A stretch of 64,000 bases of DNA from Actinokineospora diospyrosa (GCF_024171925.1 NZ_JAMTCO010000001.1:372001-436000), one strand, 5' to 3'. Counted from the first letter of the stretch, positions 46,461 through 55,491 are shown. Numbers and translations: made by a program. The notes: generated by a model from the sequence alone, not told the origin.

Positions 46461-46543
46461 GGGGCGCCGCAGGCGGGCGGCGGCCTTTCGGTGGGTCATT
46501 CCTGGCGGCAGGTCTTCAGTGCCAGGCGACTATCGGTGGTGCG

Positions 46544-47353
46544 TCACTCGTCGAGGAAGTCGGGCTGTTCGGCGACGATCTCGTCGTAGAGGAGTTGGAA
46601 GCTGAACCAGCCCAGCTGCGGGTCGCCGAAGCCGTCCTTGGCCGCCACGGCCTGCTCGTGGGCCATCGGCTTGGGATCGCCAGCAGACAGCGCGAGCAGC
46701 TGGACCTCGGCGCAGCTGTCGAAGGTGAAGAACCAGTGCACCGCCTCCTCCAGCGACCCGCCCACCGTGATCAAACCGTGGTGGCGCAACAGGATCGCGC
46801 GGTTGTCGCCCAACTTCTCGGCGATGTCGCGACCCTGCTCCACCGCGATCGACGGACCGCGGTAGTCGTCGTAGAGGACCTGGTCCTGGTAGAACGCGGC
46901 GGACTCCTGGTCATAGGGCTCCAGCAGCCTGCCCAGAGCGCCGAGGGCCCGCGAGTGCGCGGTGTGCGCGTGCGCGGCCGCCTCGGCGTGCGGGCCGAGG
47001 TCGTGGATCGCCGAGTGGATGACGAAGGCGCTCGGGTTGACCGGGTGCTTGCCCTGCACCACGGTCCCGTCGCTGTCGACCAGGATCAGGTCGCTGACCT
47101 TCACCAGCTTGAACGACACGCCGAACGGGTTGACCCAGAACAGGTTCGGGTGCTCGGGGTCGCGCACCGAGATGTGCCCGGAGATCCCCTCGCCGAACCC
47201 GTACTTGCCGAACAGGCGCAGTGCCGCGGCTAAGCGCTGCTTGCGGTGTCTGCGTTCAACGGCTGGGTCGGAGAAGGTCTCCGCCGAGGGCATCGGCAGA
47301 CCGGTGTGCGTGTCGGCCAGGTAACCCGGCTTCGCTTGCTCCACAGTAGACAT
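46544..47353 (-). CDS. Class II aldolase/adducin-family protein
   Basis: 269 residues from ATG 47353 with AGGAGT upstream. Zinc-ligand pattern: AHAHTAHSRALG supplies the H-x-H pair, and a later His lies in RHHGLITVGG. EGISGHISVRDPE is the usual phosphate-loop region. Family members are fuculose-type aldolases, decarboxylases or non-catalytic relatives; substrate unknown. It is the second gene of a two-gene unit with the FAD protein 26 bp upstream. Confidence 0.8.
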   Translation of the reverse strand: MSTVEQAKPGYLADTHTGLPMPSAETFSDPAVERRHRKQRLAAALRLFGKYGFGEGISGHISVRDPEHPNLFWVNPFGVSFKLVKVSDLILVDSDGTVVQGKHPVNPSAFVIHSAIHDLGPHAEAAAHAHTAHSRALGALGRLLEPYDQESAAFYQDQVLYDDYRGPSIAVEQGRDIAEKLGDNRAILLRHHGLITVGGSLEEAVHWFFTFDSCAEVQLLALSAGDPKPMAHEQAVAAKDGFGDPQLGWFSFQLLYDEIVAEQPDFLDE

Positions 47354-47379
47354 ATCAGGTACTCCTCGCTTCCGGGTTC

Positions 47380-48927
47380 TCAGGCTGGCAGCAGCTCGTC
47401 GTCGGTGCGCACCGCGCCTGCGCTGCTGTGCTCGCGGATCGCCGCGACGATGTCCACCGCGCGGTCCACAAGGGACTGCACGCCGAAGGTGAAGAACAGG
47501 CTGCCCAGGGTCGGGTCGCCCAGGCCGTAGAGCCGGGGGTTCGCCTTGCCGTCCACGGTCAGCCTGCTGGTCGCCCGCTCCACGTGCAGACCACCGCGCG
47601 GGTGCGGCTCGGCGACACCGGTCGAGACCAGTGAGCTGAACAGCGGGGTGGCCTTCTCGGAGAGCTTGCGCAGCCGCGCGTTCACCCCGTTGACCACCAC
47701 GTCGGCGCGGTGCTCGGTGGCGTGCTCGCCGCGGGCGGTGGCGAGTCGGAAGCCGTGTCCGGTCGGCTCGATTCCCACCAGCCCGCTGACCAGTTCCACC
47801 TGGCCCGAGTCGATCAGCCGCAGCAGCGCGGCTGCGTTGCCCGGTGGCATCGGGCAGCACAGGCTCATCAGCGCGCGGTCGTGCTCGGCGAGCACGAGGT
47901 TCTTGTCCTGTTCGGTCAGCAGCGGCCAGATGTCGGGCCCCGCCTCGGGTACCGCCTGCTGCACGACGCGCATCGCGACGCTCGGCGAGTCCACCTCGGC
48001 CAGTTGCCTGCGCAGCCGCTCGACCGCGTCCTCGGTGCGCACCGAGTCCAACTCCCGGCTCACCGTGGCGATGTCCTCGCCGACCTCGGCCAGTTCCGCC
48101 GCCATCACCGCGATCAGATCGCTGAGCGTCAGCCGGGCACCGCCTGCGGCCAGCGCCCGGAACCGCGCCGGGGTGAAGTGCCGCAACACGTGGTGGATCG
48201 GGCGCTGGCGCACCGCGGGCAGCACGTTGCGCCGGGAGAACACCCGGATCTTGCCCTGGTGACCGCGCGCGGCTAGCGCCAGGACCACGTCCACCGCGGT
48301 CAGGCCCGCGCCGATCACCGCGACGTCGGCGTCGGCGGCGATACCGCTCAGCGAGTCGCGAACCGGATATGGTTCACCGATGAATCCGGCGTGTCCGGAA
48401 AGCGCGTACAGGTCGGCCGGTCGGCCCGCGCCCACGCTGAACACAGCGTAGTCCACTTCGTGGCGCACACCCCGGTCCGTCCACATGGTGAGCCCGTCGG
48501 CGCCGGGCTGGGCGCGTTCGACCCGGTTGCGCACCAATTCCACCCGCCAGCCCTTGCGCACTAGTGCTAAAAGCGCAGCGCGCGCCGACTGTTCGAGGTA
48601 ATCCCCGTAGACCGCGCGGGGGACGAACTGCGCCCCCGACAAGGGGTCGGTATAGACCGAACGTGAACCGGTGAACAGGTCTCGCCCGGCCAACCACTCG
48701 AACATGTGGTGATCATCACCCGCGCGCACCGACATGTCCTCCGGTGTCGCGTTGACCCGGACGACGTCGAGGTCGGGCTGGTACGGCCTGCCCCGCCACA
48801 GGTGCTTGGACGGCTCGAACACGGTGATCGTGCCCGGCGCCAGGTCGGTCTCGGCCGCGATGGCGTCGAGCAGGCACACCGCTGACGCGCCGCCGCCGAC
48901 CACGCCAATTCTGGATAAGGACGACAT
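47380..48927 (-). CDS. FAD/NAD(P)-binding oxidoreductase
   Basis: 515 residues from ATG 48927 (AGGGGGG upstream). The N-terminal FAD motif RIGVVGGGASAVCLLDAIA and a second dinucleotide motif DVAVIGAGLTAVDVVLAL are clear, and FGVQSLVDRAV near the end is typical of the FAD-NAD(P)-binding (NAD_binding_9/HI0933-like) family. Possibly an N-hydroxylating or ring-modifying oxidoreductase, but no substrate can be assigned. Co-transcribed with the class II aldolase; divergent from the AraC regulator. Confidence 0.75.
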   Translation of the reverse strand: MSSLSRIGVVGGGASAVCLLDAIAAETDLAPGTITVFEPSKHLWRGRPYQPDLDVVRVNATPEDMSVRAGDDHHMFEWLAGRDLFTGSRSVYTDPLSGAQFVPRAVYGDYLEQSARAALLALVRKGWRVELVRNRVERAQPGADGLTMWTDRGVRHEVDYAVFSVGAGRPADLYALSGHAGFIGEPYPVRDSLSGIAADADVAVIGAGLTAVDVVLALAARGHQGKIRVFSRRNVLPAVRQRPIHHVLRHFTPARFRALAAGGARLTLSDLIAVMAAELAEVGEDIATVSRELDSVRTEDAVERLRRQLAEVDSPSVAMRVVQQAVPEAGPDIWPLLTEQDKNLVLAEHDRALMSLCCPMPPGNAAALLRLIDSGQVELVSGLVGIEPTGHGFRLATARGEHATEHRADVVVNGVNARLRKLSEKATPLFSSLVSTGVAEPHPRGGLHVERATSRLTVDGKANPRLYGLGDPTLGSLFFTFGVQSLVDRAVDIVAAIREHSSAGAVRTDDELLPA

Positions 48928-49239
48928 GTCCCCCCTTTGATATCCGAACCCCCGGTGGTGTCAAACGCCAAGCCGGCGTAATCAGTGCGCGCAAAAAGAG
49001 CATCGTTGTCGCACTGTTCGGCCTCACATTACCGTCGGTGTTCGGGTCTAGTTAGCGATCTCGCGCGCAGTCAGTTGCGAATTAGCGCAGCCGAACCCCT
49101 GGTAGACGATAAGTGACCCCCTGTATACCTACAGTGATCATATTGTGATGCATCTGGCTGTACGGTTTTGGGTGATTCTCAAAACCAGCTCACCTGGTTA
49201 GTCAGCTCCGGTACGCTCGCGTGCGGAGTTTGCCCGGCC
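48928..49239. promoter_or_regulatory. AT-richer divergent promoter region with AraC-type half sites
   Basis: 312 bp between the FAD gene and the AraC gene, lower in GC than its surroundings. Palindrome CTGTA-N4-TACAG is at 49121-49134, and direct repeats GTGAT at 49134-49138 and 49145-49149 are spaced one helical turn. These are plausible operator half sites for the adjacent AraC protein. Confidence 0.45.
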
Positions 49240-50283
49240 ATGGTCCGACAGAAGATCCCGGGGGGTCCCGCAGTGGCCAGTGCGTCCGTCGCGGAGGTTG
49301 CCACGACGCCGGTCGTCGAACCGGCGCGCGCGTTCGACCTGTGGGAGGACGAGGTCCGCCGGGTGTGCGGCACGCTGCAGGTCCTGGGCGACCGGGACCG
49401 CTTCGGCAGCGGCACCATCGCCACCCGCGTGTTCGGCACCATGCGCGTCTCGCGGATCACCGCCGACCCGCACGCGGTGGTGCGCCACGACCGCGTCGCC
49501 AGCAACGAGGGCGGGCACGTCTACGTGGTGACCCTGCTCAACGGCACCGCCCGGCTGTGCCAGGACGGCACCGACATCACCGTCCGCACCGGTGACCTGG
49601 TCGCCTTCGACAGCAGCAGGCCCTACACGCTGGCGATGCCGCAGCCCTTCACCATGGTCGGCGTGCGCGCCCCGCACCGGGCGCTGGGGGTCACCCCGCA
49701 GAAGACCAGCTCCATCACCGCCGCGCCGTGGAACGGCAAGACCGGGGTCGGTGCCCTGGCCAGCCACACCTTCGCCGCGCTGGGCTACCACCTGGCCGAA
49801 CTCGACGAGGCCGCCCGCGAACCGCTGGGCACGACCGTCGGCGGCATGATCACCACGCTGTTCGCCGAGCGGCTGTGCTCGGCGGTGGTCGACCCGGCCG
49901 CCGCCCGCCAACTGCTGGTGCTGCGCATTTGCGGATACGCGCAGGAGCACATGGGCGACAGCTCGCTCGGCCCGGCGATGCTGGCCCGCAGGCACAACAT
50001 CTCCCTGCGCTACCTGCAGGTCCTCTTCGCCGAGCAGGGGTCGAGCCCGGCGCGCTGGATCCGCGACCAGCGGCTCGAGCGGCTGCGCACCGACCTGGTC
50101 AACCCCCGCTACGACCACCTCACCGTCTCGGCCATCGCCGAGCGCTGGGGGTTGGTCGACGCCTCGCAGGTGAGCAGGCTGTTCCGGATGAAGTACGGGG
50201 TCTCACCGCGCGAGTACCGCAGGACCCGGGGCGAGACCGCCAACCTCACCCCGCTCGGCCGCGCCGCGCCCGGCTGGCGCTGA
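49240..50283 (+). CDS. AraC-family transcriptional regulator
   Basis: 347 residues from ATG 49240; GTG 49273, which has GGGGGG upstream, is an alternative start. The N-terminal half is an AraC-ligand-binding cupin-like domain (GHVYVVTLLNGTARLCQDGTDITVRTGDLVAFDSSRPY, about 85-125). The C-terminal 100 residues hold the two helix-turn-helices (LARRHNISLRYLQVLFAEQG; AIAERWGLVDASQVSRLFRMKYGVSPREYRR). It probably controls the divergent FAD/aldolase genes and perhaps the flavin enzymes downstream. Confidence 0.88.
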   Translation: MVRQKIPGGPAVASASVAEVATTPVVEPARAFDLWEDEVRRVCGTLQVLGDRDRFGSGTIATRVFGTMRVSRITADPHAVVRHDRVASNEGGHVYVVTLLNGTARLCQDGTDITVRTGDLVAFDSSRPYTLAMPQPFTMVGVRAPHRALGVTPQKTSSITAAPWNGKTGVGALASHTFAALGYHLAELDEAAREPLGTTVGGMITTLFAERLCSAVVDPAAARQLLVLRICGYAQEHMGDSSLGPAMLARRHNISLRYLQVLFAEQGSSPARWIRDQRLERLRTDLVNPRYDHLTVSAIAERWGLVDASQVSRLFRMKYGVSPREYRRTRGETANLTPLGRAAPGWR

Positions 50284-50380
50284 GCCGTCAGGGCGGATGT
50301 CCTGTTGCCACTGAGCGGCAACGGATCTGGGAAGTCCGCGTTTGGGAAAGTGTTGCGGTGCGGGGGTGTCGCGTGCCCGG

Positions 50381-50406
50381 CCCGCCGCGCCAGGTGGCGC
50401 GGCGGG
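50381..50406. terminator. Hairpin between araC and PPOX genes
   Basis: Perfect 11-bp stem CCCGCCGCGCC (50381-50391) with 50396-50406, 4-base loop, between convergent genes. A weaker stem GTTGCC/GGCAAC lies just after the AraC stop. Confidence 0.75.
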
Positions 50407-50416
50407 ACCATTCGGC

Positions 50417-50905
50417 TCAGTCCTCGCGGTCGTGCGGGGTCGGGTTGCTGGTGAACCGGTCCGGGCGCACGAACACCGCGGCGCGCCGGTCGGCGGCCAT
50501 TTCCCGGTCGTAGACCGCGAAGTCGTCGTGCTGCCCGCCCGCCGCGGTGTAGATCTCCCGCAGCAACGTCGGCAGCCGTTCGGCGGACACGCCCGCGTGC
50601 GCGTCGTCCGGTCCGGCGATCTCCACCGCGCCGGTCACCGAGATCCAGTCCCAACCGGAGCGGAACACCAGCGTCGCCTTCGGCGTGCGCCGCAGGTTGC
50701 GAAGTTTCGTCGTGTTCCCCCGCGAGACCAGCGCGAGCACCCGTTCGCCGGTCACCGGGTGCGCCACCAGGCCGACGTTGACCACCGAGGTGGCCGGGTC
50801 GCCGTCGGCGCGCTGGGTGACCAGCACCGCCAGCCAGTCCTGTGTGGACGCGAGCGCGGCCACCTTGGCCAGTCCGGTCTCCGTGTTGAACCCCTTGCCA
50901 GCCAT
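50417..50905 (-). CDS. PPOX-class split-barrel F420/FMN-dependent protein
   Basis: 162 residues from ATG 50905. Split-barrel pyridoxamine-phosphate-oxidase fold: WLAVLVTQRADGDPATSVVNVGLVAHPVTGERVLALVSRGNTTKLRNLRRTPKATLVFR spans the cofactor-binding strands (about 24-82). The RGNTTKLRNLRR segment resembles F420-binding actinobacterial PPOX proteins. Likely an F420- or FMN-dependent reductase; substrate unknown. Confidence 0.8.
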   Translation of the reverse strand: MAGKGFNTETGLAKVAALASTQDWLAVLVTQRADGDPATSVVNVGLVAHPVTGERVLALVSRGNTTKLRNLRRTPKATLVFRSGWDWISVTGAVEIAGPDDAHAGVSAERLPTLLREIYTAAGGQHDDFAVYDREMAADRRAAVFVRPDRFTSNPTPHDRED

Positions 50906-51114
50906 GGCTGAGCACCCCTTGGTCCTGTGCGTGAAATGAGCAGAGAGCGTGCGCGCAAGCACGACGGCAGGCGCAACCGCCCGGATACTATCGCTTCCAG
51001 CGGGGCAGAGGTGGCCACCGGTGCTGGGGATCTCCGGTCGCCCGCCGCCTGCCTGGAGCGCGGCCCCGCCCAACGGCATCGACCGAACCACGAATCTTCC
51101 GACAGGAGCCTGCG

Positions 51115-51642
51115 GTGGGCGTTGACTTGCGCGTAGCCATGCGGAACTTCGCCACGGGGGTGTGCGTGATGACCACCCGCGTCGATGGTCCGAACGGACC
51201 TGTGCACGACGCGGTGACGGTCAACTCGCTCACCTCGCTCTCGCTCGACCCGCCGCTGGTGTCGGTGTGCCTGCGCAGCGACTCGGTCTTCCTGGCCGAC
51301 CTGCTGGTCAGCGGCCACTGGGCACTGTCCATCTTGGACATCGGGGCGTCCGACGTGGCCAGGGCGTTCGCCGCCGGGCGCGAGCACCGGCGCACCGCGC
51401 TGGCCACGGTGTCCGCGGTGGCCGGTGAGCACACCGGCGCGCTGGTCCTGGACGGGCCCGGCTGGCTGGAGTGCGGGCTGCGGCAGGCCGTCGAGGTCGG
51501 CGACCACACGCTGCTCATCGGCGACGTGCTCGCCACCGGCTCGCAGGACCGGCGGCCACCACTGGTTTTCCTGCACGGGGAGTACCACGCCGTGGGCGCA
51601 GGCGGCGCCGCGCGGCTCGACAGGGAGGTTCGCACCCGATGA
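51115..51642 (+). CDS. Flavin reductase, small component of a two-component monooxygenase
   Basis: 175 residues from GTG 51115 with ACAGGAGCC upstream. MRNFATGVCVMTTR, DAVTVNSLTSLSLDPPLVSVCL and LHGEYHAVG are hallmarks of HpaC/HsaB-type flavin reductases. It would supply reduced flavin to the monooxygenase encoded at 53102. Overlaps the next gene (ATGA). Confidence 0.87.
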   Translation: MGVDLRVAMRNFATGVCVMTTRVDGPNGPVHDAVTVNSLTSLSLDPPLVSVCLRSDSVFLADLLVSGHWALSILDIGASDVARAFAAGREHRRTALATVSAVAGEHTGALVLDGPGWLECGLRQAVEVGDHTLLIGDVLATGSQDRRPPLVFLHGEYHAVGAGGAARLDREVRTR

Positions 51643-53084
51643 CCACATCGCAGACCACCGACGCGGGCGCGGCGCTGGCCGCCGTCGAGGGGATCGTCGG
51701 CGCCGACCGGGTCACCCGGGGCGGGCTCGGCGACAACACCGGCCTGTTCCGCCAGCGCGACGTCCTGGCCTCGGTGAAGCCGGGCAGCGCCGAGCAGGCC
51801 CGCGAGGTCGTCTCGGCCATCGCCGCGGCTCGCGGCGCGGTGTCGGTGCACGCGTTCAGCACCGGCCGCAACTGGGGCCTTGGCTCCCGCGAACCCGCCA
51901 CCGACACCGTCGTCGCGCTCGACCTGTCCGACCTGACGGCCATCCGCGACATCGACGTCGCCGCCGGGTGGGCCGTCGTCGAACCCGGGGTCACCCAGGG
52001 CCAGCTCGCCGGTCTGCTCGCCGACACCGAGCGCATGGTCAACGTGACCGTCTCGACCGCGCACTCCAGCGTGCTCGGCAACGCGCTCGACCGCGGCGTC
52101 GGCCTGCGCCACCAGCGCGTCGAGGACCTGGTCGGCCTGGAGGTCGTGCTGCCCGACGGCGAACTGGTGCACGTGGGCTGGTGGCCGGAGCAGGACCGCA
52201 AGACCCCGGTCTACCCGCACACCCTCGGCCCGTCGCTGGTGCAGCTGTTCGTCCAGTCCAACCTGGGCGTGGTCACCGGCGCGACCATCCGGTTGCTGCC
52301 GCGGCCGGAGGCGCTGCGCGTGGTGCGGCTCAACTTCACCCCGGACAACCTCGGCGCGGCCACCGACCTGCTGCGCCGCTGGGTCACCCAGGGCCTGGCC
52401 GCTGGCGTGCCGAAGTTCTACAACCCGACCGCCGCGCGCGGCTACGGCAGCGCGCCGGGGCAGTTCCTGCTGCACGTCCCGGTCGACGGCACCGAGGCCG
52501 CGGTCGCCGCGCTGAGCGCGATCATCGCCGAGGAGGCCACCCGCTCCGGGGTGTTCACCGAGGTGTCGACCACCGACGCCACCGACCCGACCGCCGAGCA
52601 CCACGCGGTCACCAGCCTCGTCGAGCGCTCCTACCTGGGCGATCCCGACGTCACCGACCGGGTCTTCGAGCAGAAGATGGGGATGCGGGCCGACCAGCTC
52701 GACTCCGACCTCGGCTTCCTGTTCTTCCTGCCGCTGCTGCCGTTCACCGCCGAGGCCGTGGTCAAGGCCGAGGAACTGCTCGCCCGGGTGCACGCCGACA
52801 CCGGGATCCTCGCGGGCGGCACCGGCAACGTGCTCGGCGCCGACCTGGTCGACCTCGTCGTCGCCATGAAGTTCGACCGGGCCGACGCCCGAGCGGCGCA
52901 CCGCGCGCTGGACCGGTTGTACGAACTGTTCTCCGAGCAGGGCTTCCTGCCCTACCGGCTCGACGTCGACCACCACGGGTGGATCGACCGGGTCGGGGGC
53001 CGACCGAGCGCCCGGGCGTTCGCCAGGCGGCTCAAGGACTCCCTCGACCCGACCGGGGTCATCGCGCCCGGTCGCTACCTCTAG
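51639..53084 (+). CDS. VAO/PCMH-type FAD-binding oxidase
   Basis: 481 residues from ATG 51639 (GGGAGG upstream). The FAD-binding domain (FAD_binding_4) has SVHAFSTGRNWGLGSRE and VSTAHSSVLGNALDRGVG (about 66-85 and 140-160). The C-terminal domain ends DSLDPTGVIAPGRYL, typical of vanillyl-alcohol oxidase/4-cresol dehydrogenase relatives. No covalent-FAD His is obvious. Predicted to oxidise a phenolic or other hydroxylated substrate; part of the three-gene flavin operon. Confidence 0.8.
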   Translation: MTTSQTTDAGAALAAVEGIVGADRVTRGGLGDNTGLFRQRDVLASVKPGSAEQAREVVSAIAAARGAVSVHAFSTGRNWGLGSREPATDTVVALDLSDLTAIRDIDVAAGWAVVEPGVTQGQLAGLLADTERMVNVTVSTAHSSVLGNALDRGVGLRHQRVEDLVGLEVVLPDGELVHVGWWPEQDRKTPVYPHTLGPSLVQLFVQSNLGVVTGATIRLLPRPEALRVVRLNFTPDNLGAATDLLRRWVTQGLAAGVPKFYNPTAARGYGSAPGQFLLHVPVDGTEAAVAALSAIIAEEATRSGVFTEVSTTDATDPTAEHHAVTSLVERSYLGDPDVTDRVFEQKMGMRADQLDSDLGFLFFLPLLPFTAEAVVKAEELLARVHADTGILAGGTGNVLGADLVDLVVAMKFDRADARAAHRALDRLYELFSEQGFLPYRLDVDHHGWIDRVGGRPSARAFARRLKDSLDPTGVIAPGRYL

Positions 53085-53101
53085 GCCAGGAAGGGCACGC
53101 A

Positions 53102-54298
53102 ATGACCATTGTCGACACCGTAGAGACCACCGCGCCGCTGACCGCGCAGGACGTGCTCGCCAGGGCCCAGGCCGCCGTGCCGCTGCTGCGCGAGCGGTCG
53201 GTGGACATCGAGCGGGAGCGCCGCCTGCCCGCCGACGTGGTGGCGCTGCTGCGCTCGACCGGCGCGTTCCGCGTCGCGCTGCCCAAGGACAAGGGCGGCC
53301 CCGAGCTCAACCCGATGGAGCAGACCCAGTTCATCGAGACCCTGGCCACCGGCGACACCTCGGCCGCCTGGTGCGCCATGATCGGCATGGACACCCCGCT
53401 GTACGCGCAGTTCCTCGGCGCGGAGGTGTCCGCTGAGCTGTTCACCGACCACGACACGGTCACCGCGGGCCTGATCCTGCCCATCGGCCGCGCCGACCGG
53501 GAGCCCGGCGGGTTCCGGCTCAACGGCCGCTGGGGCTTCGGCAGCGGCATCACCCACGCCGACTACGTCGTGGCGGGCGCCTTCGTGCACACCGACGGCG
53601 AGCCGGAGGCCAGCCCCACCGGGCAGCCCATGCACTGGCGCATCTTCATCGCCCGCCGCGACCAGTTCACCGTGCACGACACCTGGCACACCACCGGCCT
53701 GGCGGGCAGCGGCAGCCGCGACTACGAGGCGATCGACCTGTTCATCCCCGAGGCCCACTCGTTCAGCTTCGCCACCGCCACGGTCACCGGCCCCAACTCC
53801 ACCCCGGACGCCATCCTGCGCAACATGCCCGGCGTCCCGCTCGGCGTCGCCCGCGCCGCCCTGGACTTCGTCCGCGACCTCGCGGTCAACCGCACCGACC
53901 GGATGAGCGGCGTGCCGTGGTCGGAGATCTACCGCATCCAGTACACCATCGCCGAGGCGGAGATGGAGCTCGGCGCGGTCCGCGAACAGGTGTACGGCTC
54001 GCTGCGCACCCAGTGGGAGCTGCTCAACGCGGGTATCGAGCTCACCCCCGACCAGCGCGTGGCCACGGTCCTGGCCCGCACCAACTCCTTCCGGGTGGCC
54101 CGCGACATCGTCGCCAAGCTCTGCGACCTGGTCGCCACCACCGCCATCTACAAGCCGTCCCCCCTGGACCGCTGGCTGCGCGACACCCAGACCATGCGCC
54201 AGCACGTGATCGCCCAGGACCAGGTCCTGCAGTCGGTCGGCGCGCACCTGCTGGGCGGCACGCCGCAGAACCCGTTCAGCTTGGGCATCGTGCAGTAG
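53102..54298 (+). CDS. Flavin-dependent monooxygenase, acyl-CoA-dehydrogenase fold
   Basis: 398 residues from ATG 53102 with AGGAAGGG upstream, 17 bp after the previous stop. The fold of HsaA/HpaB-like group D monooxygenases is seen in LATGDTSAAWCAMIG, LNGRWGFGSGITHADYVVAG, WHTTGLAGSGSRDYEA and the C-terminal four-helix bundle. It acts with the reductase at 51115 to hydroxylate, probably, an aromatic ring. A strong terminator follows. Confidence 0.85.
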   Translation: MTIVDTVETTAPLTAQDVLARAQAAVPLLRERSVDIERERRLPADVVALLRSTGAFRVALPKDKGGPELNPMEQTQFIETLATGDTSAAWCAMIGMDTPLYAQFLGAEVSAELFTDHDTVTAGLILPIGRADREPGGFRLNGRWGFGSGITHADYVVAGAFVHTDGEPEASPTGQPMHWRIFIARRDQFTVHDTWHTTGLAGSGSRDYEAIDLFIPEAHSFSFATATVTGPNSTPDAILRNMPGVPLGVARAALDFVRDLAVNRTDRMSGVPWSEIYRIQYTIAEAEMELGAVREQVYGSLRTQWELLNAGIELTPDQRVATVLARTNSFRVARDIVAKLCDLVATTAIYKPSPLDRWLRDTQTMRQHVIAQDQVLQSVGAHLLGGTPQNPFSLGIVQ

Positions 54299-54310
54299 TT
54301 GTCAGGTAGC

Positions 54311-54346
54311 GCAAGGGCCCCGGGATGAACGTCCCGGGGCCCTTGC
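54311..54346 (+). terminator. 15-bp perfect hairpin after the monooxygenase
   Basis: Stem GCAAGGGCCCCGGGA (54311-54325) with 54332-54346, 6-base loop, 12 bases after the stop codon. Confidence 0.85.
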
Positions 54347-54358
54347 GTCATCTGGCTG

Positions 54359-54456
54359 GGGTCTGCCTCGTTGCCTGGCGGCAACCTCGGCGACCCGGGA
54401 TCGGACGCCTCGTCGCCTGGCGGCGACATCGGGCCCGATCCGCGGCAATGCGACGA
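54359..54456 (+). repeat. Module A copy 5
   Basis: Same ~98-bp pattern as 6361 and 9961, abutting palindrome B5. Confidence 0.75.
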
Positions 54457-54603
54457 GCTCGATGGGGCGAACTTGTTTTGCGTGGGGCCCCTACAACACC
54501 CGTGCTGGGCCTAAAAGCTGGGGGCCAAAGAGCCGGCCCAGCCAGCCGCCACCGAGGCTACGGGTGTTGTCCCCCCACGCAAAACAAGTCCGCCCCATCG
54601 AGC
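54457..54603 (+). repeat. Module B copy 5 (near-palindromic element)
   Basis: 147 bp; arms GGGGCGAACTTG/CAAGTCCGCCCC; inner sequence nearly identical to copy 2 although its arms match copy 3. Confidence 0.8.
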
Positions 54604-54770
54604 AGGCCTGGCACCAGCGACTCCGACTGTCCAGGCGCTGGGAAGGTGGGCTGGGGCGGACCTGACGGGGGGCGGGCTGACACCGCCGGGTCCGAGTGTC
54701 CAGGGGCCGGCACTGTGGGCTGAGGCGGACCTAACGGAGGCGGGTTGGCACCGCTGGGTCTGAGTGTCCG
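54604..54770 (+). repeat. Module C units
   Basis: Two to three degenerate units with GGTGGGCTGGGGCGGACCTGA and GGTCCGAGTGTCCAGG. No gene is supported in 54347-54987. Confidence 0.6.
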
Positions 54771-54799
54771 GTGGTGCTGAAGCCGCTGTCCTCGTCCCG

Positions 54800-54912
54800 C
54801 GTCAAGATCAACCGGATGAAGATCCCCCGAATGCACAGGCTAGCGGCGCAGCCCGACAAGACGGGAGCGGTGAGCGGTGGCCTGTGGACAACTGAACCTG
54901 TTGTGGACAAGT
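54800..54912 (-). repeat. Module D copy 5 with paired DnaA-box words, inverted relative to its B
   Basis: TGTGGACAA at 54883-54891 and 54902-54910 (19 bp apart). D is reversed here while A, B and C are forward, showing that D orientation is independent of the other modules. Confidence 0.7.
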
Positions 54913-54987
54913 GGGTGTTGAGCGGGCGCTGCCCCGGCGGTGGGTTGAGTCGCCCCGGCGACTCAACCAGCCCAGCGCCCTTGCTCG

Positions 54988-55479
54988 TCAGCCGCCGACG
55001 ATGACCTTGGGGTCGCCGGTGTACCAGACGTTGTCGATGCGGACGTGCTTGATGCGCCAGCGCTGGCCGTCGCGGACCAGGGTGGCCGCGTAGAGGTTCT
55101 TCAGGAGGGCGTGCCTGCTGTGGTCGTCGGCGGGCAGGTGCTGGGCCTCCACGATCGCCGACAGGCTGGCGGTGTCGCCGTCGACGCTCACCCGGGTGTT
55201 CGTGACGCTGTGCGTGGTGTGCAGGCGCGGGTCGAGGACGATGCCCGCGATCATCTCGATGCCCTCGAACAGCGGCACCTCGAGGCCGCACTTGGTGGCG
55301 GCGGGCCGGAAGTCGAACTCGGCGTCGGTGGTGAACGCCGACTCGAACAGGGCGCGGTCGTGCAGGTCGCGGCCGAAGGCGAAGCGGTGCAGGGTGTCGA
55401 CGATCTCCTGGCGGTCGACCAGTTCCCGCAGGGCGGACGCGGTGTCGGCGCTGAGGGCCTGCTCCGTGGTGACGTACAC
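54988..55479 (-). CDS. SnoaL/NTF2-like small protein
   Basis: 163 residues from GTG 55479, which has AGGAGA 4 bases upstream; ATG 55491, abutting the previous stop as TGAATG, is the alternative. NTF2-like cone fold of the SnoaL_4 type: VDRQEIVDTLHRFAFGRDLHD, EFDFRPAATKCGLEVPLFEG and the strands WRIKHVRIDNVWYTGD (about 18-38, 52-72, 138-153). Such proteins are small cyclases, isomerases, dehydratases or binding proteins. In operon with the acyl-AMP ligase. Confidence 0.8.
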   Translation of the reverse strand: MYVTTEQALSADTASALRELVDRQEIVDTLHRFAFGRDLHDRALFESAFTTDAEFDFRPAATKCGLEVPLFEGIEMIAGIVLDPRLHTTHSVTNTRVSVDGDTASLSAIVEAQHLPADDHSRHALLKNLYAATLVRDGQRWRIKHVRIDNVWYTGDPKVIVGG

Positions 55480-55491
55480 GATTCTCCTCAT

